Shown here: positions 34,708 to 41,218 of the stretch, piece by piece
Numbering within the stretch: the first letter of the stretch is position 1
Layout: each line of letters opens with the position of its first letter
Assembly (NCBI GenBank): GCA_001584585.1
Contig: LSYV01000009.1
Coordinates: 456,756-497,973 of the forward strand
Reading direction: 5' to 3'
DNA: 41,218 bases
From: Gonium pectorale
Taxonomy: Eukaryota; Chlorophyta; Chlorophyceae; Chlamydomonadales; Volvocaceae
Translations under genes and position numbers: made by a program
The notes under the pieces: generated by a model
Told to the model about the DNA's origin: nothing
Databases searched by the model: none
What the model saw: only the letters and a program-made list of their open reading frames with translations

Positions 34708-37700
34708 TCAGGCCAGGAAGCACGACAGCACCGACGTCGCCGGCTCGCCGCACTCAGGGCACGGGTCGCCCACCGAAAAGCCCTGGCCGCAGCCCGAGCA
34801 CAGGCACAGGTGCATGAACCGGCCGTGCACCACGCCCACGCGGGCCTGCGCGTTGCAGCGGAAGCACAGCTTCTTGACCGGCACCACCCGCCCCGCCACA
34901 CCGCCGCCAGCAGCCTGGGAGGTCAGCGGCTGCACGCCCGGAGCGGCCGCGCCGGCCGCCCCTCCAGCGGTGCGCCGGAGCGCATGCGCCAATGCGGGGT
35001 TGACGCCGACCAACGGGGCCGCCGCCGGAGTCGGCGTGACCGCGGGCGGAGCGACGGGCGCCTTGACGGGGATGGGTTTGGGAATCTCCAGATCGGGCGA
35101 GGGCTGCTCGGTAGGAGGCGCTGCGGGCTCCTCGCGTGTGCCAGGTGCGGCCGCCGGAGCCTGGCGCACGGGGGAAGCTGGTACCGGCGGCGGCCGCAGC
35201 GGCGTTGTCGGCGGCGGCGGGCGGGCGGTGGCGCTCGTGGCGGCGGCAGCAGCCCAGCCCCAAAAGCTGGATGCGGGTGGCACCGACGGCGAGTGCGTCT
35301 GCGATAGCGGAGGCGGCGGCACGGGCCTAGCCTGCTTGGGCGCCACAGCTGCCGGGCCAGCAGTTGGGCGTGTCGCAGCGGCCGACGGCGCTGCTGTGGA
35401 CCAGCTGGCCGGAAAGGCGTCCTCCGGCCGCGCATCGCCGCCCAGCGCAGCCGTGAAAGGCAGCGCAGCAGCCAGCGCAGAAGCGGCGGAGCTGCCGGTG
35501 CGGCCCTCTGCAAAGCTCGCCACCGGCTTCCCCTTGGGAGCCCGTTCCATCTGCTGCTGCTGCTGGTGCTGCACGCCGGCGTCCGGGAGGCAAGTGCTGG
35601 CGGGGACGAATGCCGTCTTGCTGGTACCCGGCCGGGCCTTGGGGGCAGTGGATTTGGCTGGTGGGGCCTTGGCGGCCTGGCTTCGTGCGGGGGCCGTGGG
35701 AGGCGCGTCAGCAGCAGAAGTGGACTTGCGCTCCGCTGCGTGCGCCCGCGCCGAAACCGATGCCTTGCCGCGGCTGGAATCCCTTGCGCCCAGAGCTTGC
35801 TTGGGCGAGCCAGCGCTGGTTGTACATACGGCAGGCGGGGCTGACGCAGGAGCATCCGTTAGCTGCGGAAGCTTATGCTGCTGCTGCTGCTGCTGCTTCA
35901 GCGGCGGCTGCGACAGCGGCTGTGATGGGGGGGACTCCTTTGCCCTTGACGCTGCCTGCTTCCCGCCAGCCTGCCTACCGCGTTTGCCCCCACCGGCACC
36001 TCCACCAGCCTGGCGCGAGTTCCTGCCGGCCCCAGTGCGCGACTTGATCACCTCCATCGCCGTGTTGACAAACGCCTCGGGCGAGCGCAGCCAGTTGGGG
36101 CGGTAGGCGAAGAGCCAGAGCGCCAGGAAGGACGCCAGCGCCAGGTTGGTTAGCATCGGCCAGGTGATGCGCGAGCCGCCATTCGTAGCGGCAGCCTGCC
36201 GCGAGTAGAGAGAGGGAGGGACGCGGGTTGAGGACTGTTTGGCGACCAGGCACGGCAATGGTTGCCTGATAAATGCACGCCGCGGATCAAGCCCGCAGCG
36301 TGCAGGGTGAATCCCTGCCACAAAGGGGATCCCGGCGGACGGGTCAGGGTGATAAATGCGGGACGAGGGTTGGCCGGTGGGGCCCCAAACGCAGCAGCAC
36401 AGGCCGTCACAACCACGCCAAAGAACCGGCTTGCATCCACGGCAAACTCTTTAGGCCACCACCAGAATGCTTACCAAGTGCAACCCAAAACGGCACAATG
36501 CCAGCCGCATAGCGCCGCCCCGCTCCTGCCAGCCTACCCACCTTCCTGGCCGTCGCGCTCTTGCTGCGCGAAGCCGGCGCGCTGCTCCGCTGCTCCTTGG
36601 TCGGGCGGCGGCGCCTGGGCGCTTGGGCGGCCTGCTGCGCCGCCTGGCCTACGCCAGCCGACGACGCGTGGACCGACCCGGCGCCGCGGTCCTCAACGCA
36701 AATCCAGATAGCTCGCCACCATGGCAGGACCGGACACACGTTCTTTAGAGGCTCTTGACCATTGCCACCGCAGGCGGCGAGGTCGGGCACGTTGGGAGGC
36801 GGTAGGAGATTGTCGTCGAAGCCGCCTCCATCAAAAGCTCGCTGCTCCCGGGCCTGAAGGGAGCTCTCCTGTGCCTGGAGACCCTCGGCAGGGATCTCCT
36901 TGCGACGCACCCAGCCGGGCCCCAGCAATTCCCACGTGACGCCTAAAGCCCACAGCTCGCCCATGGCCCATCGGGTTGGCCTCGCAGCTAGCACCTGGCG
37001 CACAGTCTCAGACGCATGGGCGCGCAGTGCCTCACTCACTGCGGCCTCCTCGCTGCAGGCCACCCGCATCGCCTCCATCGCGGTCTGCACCCCGTCAAGT
37101 CCATCCACCTTCCAAGCGCGCACCGCGATCAAGTTGACTTTGGCCGCCAGCCGAACGTCGCACCAGGAGCGCTCCCACAGCCCCTGAGGCGCCTCACAGC
37201 CCGGCAGGCGACACGAGGCGGCGCCGCCCCAGGCCGGCGCTGGCTGTTTCCCCGCCCACACGTACGGCGTGCTCACTGGCCCTCCCGGAAGCAGCGCCAC
37301 CCCACCGCCGTACGACGGCATGACGTACGCCGGAAGGTACGTTGGGAACCGCAGCCAACCCAACGCCAAGGAGCCAAACCAGACGCCCAACCAAAAGCGG
37401 GTGGTGTGCCTAAGGAGCGGCAGCAACGCACTACCGAAGTTGGGATAAGGCCCATGATATTGCGTTGTCAAGTCCGAGGCCTGTTGACACAGGCGATCAT
37501 AGATCAAGTCTGCTGCAGGCGAGAAGGGATCGAAGTACAGCGGGCTGGTGTACTGTGACACGTACGCTCTATATGTTTTCATCCACCGGTTGCGGCGGAT
37601 TGCGTTAATGACTGCGGCCAGGCCACAGTACATCAGCACCAGCAGCACGCCCCAGCCGAGAGCGCCGGCCTTGAGGGCGCGGAGGCCGGCGAACCACCGC

Positions 37701-39287
37701 AACCGAGCCAGAACCGGCCACGCCAGCAGTGCGCGCCACCGCGAGCCCGCGGGCAGGAAGGCGTTCGCGCCGCCGTATACCAAAATGCCGTACACCGTAC
37801 TGCTCAGCCAGAACAGCTCGATGAAGGTTGGACGAGGCGTGCACCAGCGCTCCCACACCGTCGGCGGCGTCATTGCCCGCGTGGTGATCTGCCTGCGGCG
37901 TGGCGAGGTGAGGAGCAAGGGGACTCCATCGTGGGCAGCGGCCGGCCAGGCGGAATGCGCTGGGTGCCGTGCGCAATGAGGTAGGGCCGGTGGCAACGCG
38001 CACACACGCACACATACGCTCACACACGCCGCGTGCACACTGTCAAGCATAGATCTTTTATATCTTATAGGACAAGCGTCGCGTCATCCGCTTCGCGCAC
38101 AAGCCCTCCCGTGCGGGAAGCACTGCCGTAGGTACTGCCCAGGTGCCCGCGTGTGCCCGCGTGGCGCCGGTGGAGAATTTGGGCGGAGCCATCGGGCCGC
38201 TCCCACGAAGCCACGCTGGGAGCCGCCCCGAGTGAGTGCACGTACGGCCTCACCGCAGCCGCTCTGCCTTCCTGCGCGCCTGTTCGTCTGTATCATACGT
38301 GGGGTCCACCACCAGGTGCGACGGTATCTCCATCATCAGGCCGAGCGTCCTGCGCACCCGCGCGGTTGCCAACAGGTCCTTCCGACGATCCGCCCAGCCC
38401 CCTCCAATGCTGCTCGCCAGATAGCTGACGACGACGGCTGCGAATACCTGCCAGGCGGTGTCCAGCTTGCTCACGGCAGCGAAGCTGATCTGCATCCTCG
38501 CCCAGGCAGCCGCGTCCCCAAAGGGCCGGCCACTCGAAAAAAAGTTGGGGGTGCAGGCCACCAGGGCCCAGGCGCCCAGCAGCGCGCAGCCGAGCATCTC
38601 GGGCACGGAGACGAGACAGAGCGCAAACTGCATCTTGTTGTAGACAGACCTGTGGATTGTCGGGCGAGTAGGGCTGGATGGCACGTAGATGTAGGTGCAC
38701 GGATGTCCAGTATCCGATGCTTCAGGCGGTGTGCCTTCCCAGTTTCCCCAATTGGGTTGCCCCTCCCTGGTGTCCCACACCGGTGTCCATAACGCAAAGC
38801 CTTCCACCCTCTTTAGACACACTCACATTGGTTCTCCAGCTTCAACGCGTATCCGCTCAAGGAGGCGCGGCAGCCGCCGGTGATGGGTGAGCAGGCCCAG
38901 GTAGGATAGGCCGCTCTTGTTCAGCAGCAGGCGCCGCTTCCGCGTCCGTTCGCATACGGCTTCAATCCCCCTCGTGCCCACCAGAAGTGTTAGCATGAAT
39001 TCCACAGGACGGAATGAGCCGAAGACGAACATCGTCAACAGACCATTCAGGGCCCTCCTGACTGCTGTGAGCGCACAGGCCATTGCCAGCGGGGTGAGCA
39101 ACCGGCAGTGCTGCAAGGCGGATACGAGCGTTAGGAGGGCTCCATCCCAGGGGTGCGTCGAGGCTGAGTCTGTGACATATCCAGTAGCGCTAAAGCTGGA
39201 CGCCGCAGCCACAGCGACTACAGCAACCAATCCGATAACTGCCACGTCGCGCATGTCGTAGGTCCATTTACGAAGCGTTGCGTGCAT
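34708..39287 (-). CDS. Multi-pass membrane protein with C-terminal MDM2-like RING, copy 3 (1231 aa)
   Basis: Four coding exons: 39287-38827, 38649-38254, 37892-36542 and 36195-34708. Phases are 2, 2 and 0, identical to copy 2. Borders: CCAAT|GTGAGT, CCACAG|GTCT, CTGCG|GTGAGG, CCGCAG|GCAG, GGAAG|GTGGGT and GGCAG|GCTG. Likely membrane segments lie at about residues 15-35, 48-76, 82-103, 161-185, 219-236, 309-331, 362-383, 451-478 and 748-768. Family motifs are STHPWDGA (43-50), PTVWERW, PAYVMPSYGG (about 474-482) and a Cys set C-x4-C-x11-C (513, 518, 530), then VACSEEAA. After the last helix come about 400 residues rich in Pro, Ala, Ser and Gln, including HQQQQ and KQQQQQQHK tracts. NPALAHALRR and the RING (1180-1231) follow. 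This is the most intact and best-supported copy. Substrate, membrane and biological role are unknown. Confidence 0.8.
34711..34866 (-). other. RING domain of copy 3 (MDM2-like C2H2C4)
   Basis: Pattern C-x2-C-x9-H-x4-H-x3-C-x2-C-x9-C-x2-C, with the two His in HGRFMH, and again 13 residues to the stop (GEPATSVLSCFLA). It is clearly homologous to copies 1 and 2 but diverged at many positions, unlike the near-identity between those two. Confidence 0.8.
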
Positions 39288-40676
39288 CCCGAATCGCGCG
39301 CCAAAAGCCGCCTGGAAGAAGTTCCAAGGATGTGACCTATGGCAAAGTCTCTGCGATTCAATAAAGCGTTAGGCTACGCGCTTGAAGAGAGCCTCTGCAT
39401 CAGAACACAACGGAGGCTACCGTAGGCGAGGGGCGGGAGGCAAGCCACAATGTGAATGGGCACTGCGTACTTGGACGTACACGATTACCTGCTTGACAAC
39501 AGCGATGGCACGCTCCTTGAAACATCGTACACTCGACAGTCGTACAGGCTGCCAGCGGTGCGCTTCATTGCCAGTTAAAGCTAAGTAAGAATGTATACAA
39601 TGGAATGTATACAACGGAATGTAAGAGGTCCTGTGCAGCGCCTGGACAGTCTGCCTCCCGCCCGAAACCCGCATCTCGACGCCTGTGCCGCCCTCCAACA
39701 ACGAGCAGGACCAAGTCCTGCACTTTCTTCCCGTAGACACATCGCAAACTCTGTCAAACCCTCTGCTACCCTTGCATAGAGTGCCAGCTTGCGACAGTGG
39801 AGGCGGGCTCCCCCTTTCTCTGCAGACTTCTCTTTTTTTGGCTCCTTCGCCTCACGTCGGCCAGCCAGGCCAGGCAATCCGAGATGCCTGGAGACAGCTA
39901 ACCCATGGTACTTGGCAATACTTTCCCGCGTCGTCCGCCGCCTCGCCTGATTGGAAAGCACTTTAACGTGACCAGCGCATTGAGGCGACGCTGGGCGACG
40001 TAGAGCTATGTACCAACATCGCCTGACAGCTGTGCACACCCAATAGGCGTTCTGCACCTGTCCCGTATCAACCCTCTCTTGCATATTAGTTGCCGAGCCA
40101 GGAACGCGGCACTGCCAATAGTTGCCCGCCACGGTTGCCCGTATGGGTGTCTTGGCACCTACTCCCTCTCCAAGAGAGGTGAGGGAGGCAACGCCGTTTC
40201 CAATGCTAACTGAGAGACACGTTGATGGGAGGCGAGCAGCAAGCACCAGACTATGTTTGGCATGTCGCAACAGATTTAACGCGGCGCCCTTTGTGGCTCC
40301 AGTGGCATTCAAGTCCAGTGCACTCTGGAAAACAGGGCCTGTCGACATGATGGCAGTAACAGAAAATGGTGTGCCGTGAAAACAGTCGGCCTCGTCGGGA
40401 CCCAACACATAGCAATCGCGACCCAGCGCACGGCTCGCTGCGGCGAACGAGAACAGAAAAAGGCCGTGAGCTGGCTGTCAGTGGCTCCTTTCGCCCCTCT
40501 GGCTCCGACGTCGTACGATGATTTTACTTGCAGGCTGAAGGTTCTTCGCCATGACATACCCCTCGGCACTTTCAAATGCGCAGCGTGCATTCTTTACAAT
40601 CTCATATTTGACGCCTCGACGTTAGGCTGCTAGGCTGCTTGATCGGGGAAGCCTAGCTCAATTTCCACTCGTGAAC
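39288..40676. other. Intergenic region between RING copy 3 and the PAP2-family gene
   Basis: A divergent gene pair borders this stretch, so both promoters should be here. A minus-strand open frame of 275 codons (40408-39581) has no recognisable domain, ends in a repeat-derived sequence, and has no obvious splice context. It may be chance or a remnant. A repeat lies at 39589-39622. Confidence 0.4.
39589..39622 (+). repeat. GGAATGTATACAA short repeat
   Basis: Three successive units of GAATGTATACAA(T/C)G type occur, the last one degenerate. Each full unit contains the palindrome TGTATACA. Confidence 0.75.
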
Positions 40677-41181
40677 ATGCAAATGCAATCTAGAGGAGTG
40701 CGGACGCGCGCTCTGCCGGGCGGGGACCGGCCGACTGGGTGCCTCGTTCGCCGTCAGCCTGTCAGCGTCAGCTCAGCATCCTGCTCATATGCATCAACAT
40801 CGGAGGATGCGCCTCAGAGAGGCAGTGGGAGGGCCGTGGCGTCGACCCTGGAAAGCGCTCGCCGAGCAGTGCTCCTTAACGTATTGAAGGCCAGCCGCGC
40901 TATCAAGCAGCATGCACGGAGGTATTACCCCCAGCTAGTGACTCTTGCAAAGATCGCCCTTGGGCGCCCTTGGGCGAGTCCGTAACGCCACGATGTAACG
41001 CCATCCACCCCGCAGCGGGCAACCCGACGGCAGCACCAGCAGGGACTTTGCGCGCCCCGGCATGGCAATGATGGCCGCTCTGGCCATCCCGGCCATCCCC
41101 GGCAACGGGCTCAGCGACCTGCTCGTCAACCGGGTGTTCCTGGTCGGGTTTTGGTCCTGGTTCCTAGCGCAGTTCCTGAAG
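40677..41181 (+). CDS. Divergent PAP2 (DUF212) family protein, 5' part; continues past the right edge
   Basis: Exon 1 is 40677-40921 (81 codons plus 2 nt; donor GGAG|GTATTA). Exon 2 is 41016-41181 (acceptor CCGCAG, donor GAAG|GTGAGC). They join in frame through a 94-bp intron. Exon 1 is Arg/Ser/Ala-rich with almost no acidic residues near the start, as in chloroplast (or mitochondrial) transit peptides. Exon 2 ends with a membrane segment, NRVFLVGFWSWFLAQFLK. Its LAQFLK ending matches the first helix of plant DUF212 proteins, which precedes the conserved GG-P-S-[ST]-H-S region expected just beyond the window edge. The family is related to type-2 phosphatidic acid phosphatases and vanadium haloperoxidases; the substrate is not established. 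ATG 40677 is the first in-frame ATG. Confidence 0.6.
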
Positions 41182-41218
41182 GTGAGCCACACACACTCTC
41201 TCTTAGGGCTGCAGGCTG

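Noticed and set aside
39581..40408. Minus-strand 275-codon open frame
   Set aside because: No recognisable domain, the end runs through a short tandem repeat, and no conserved splice sites; kept only as a note in the intergenic entry.
1..41218. CRISPR array, bacterial operon or rRNA genes
   Set aside because: No regularly spaced repeats, no Shine-Dalgarno-led gene strings and no rRNA-like sequence; spliced genes show a eukaryotic nuclear origin.

Overview
The window looks like nuclear DNA of a chlorophycean green alga, most likely volvocine (Chlamydomonas-like). It is GC-rich, the genes have many short GT-AG introns, TGTAA poly(A) signals sit after several stops, and low-complexity Ala/Pro/Gly/Gln tracts are common. 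The species cannot be fixed from the sequence alone. Gene models were built by hand from reading frame, splice consensus, intron phase and protein-family similarity.

Left part (1-9.4 kb). A minus-strand gene, cut by the left edge, encodes a protein beginning MGCGASK, a likely N-myristoylation and palmitoylation signal. After about 3 kb without a convincing gene comes a small three-exon plus-strand gene for a 95-residue single-pass membrane protein (4917-5988). A poorly understood plus-strand coding exon lies at 7944-8279.

Middle part (10.7-20.9 kb). Two well-recognised genes are transcribed divergently from a 346-bp shared 5' region. WRAP73/WDR8, a centriole/basal-body WD40 protein, runs on the minus strand in nine exons. 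L-galactono-1,4-lactone dehydrogenase (GLDH), the last enzyme of plant-type ascorbate synthesis, runs on the plus strand in 13 exons with consistent phases and encodes 680 aa.

Right part (23.1-39.3 kb). This is the most interesting region: three head-to-tail paralogues on the minus strand. Each first appears as separate open frames. Conserved splice sites and intron phases join those frames into one large gene of about 1000-1260 codons. The product is a multi-pass membrane protein, then a long Pro/Ala/Gln-rich linker, then a C-terminal RING whose metal-ligand pattern (C2H2C4, two His) and 13-residue tail resemble MDM2. I infer a lineage-specific family of membrane-anchored RING E3 ubiquitin ligases. 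Copies 1 and 2 share a RING segment 183/185 identical in an otherwise diverged background, which suggests gene conversion. Copy 1 carries a deletion and an apparent frameshift.

Right edge. A plus-strand gene (40677 onward) begins with a transit-peptide-like exon, followed by the first membrane segment of a divergent PAP2 (DUF212) family protein, and runs off the window. I saw no tRNA, rRNA, CRISPR array or intact transposon.
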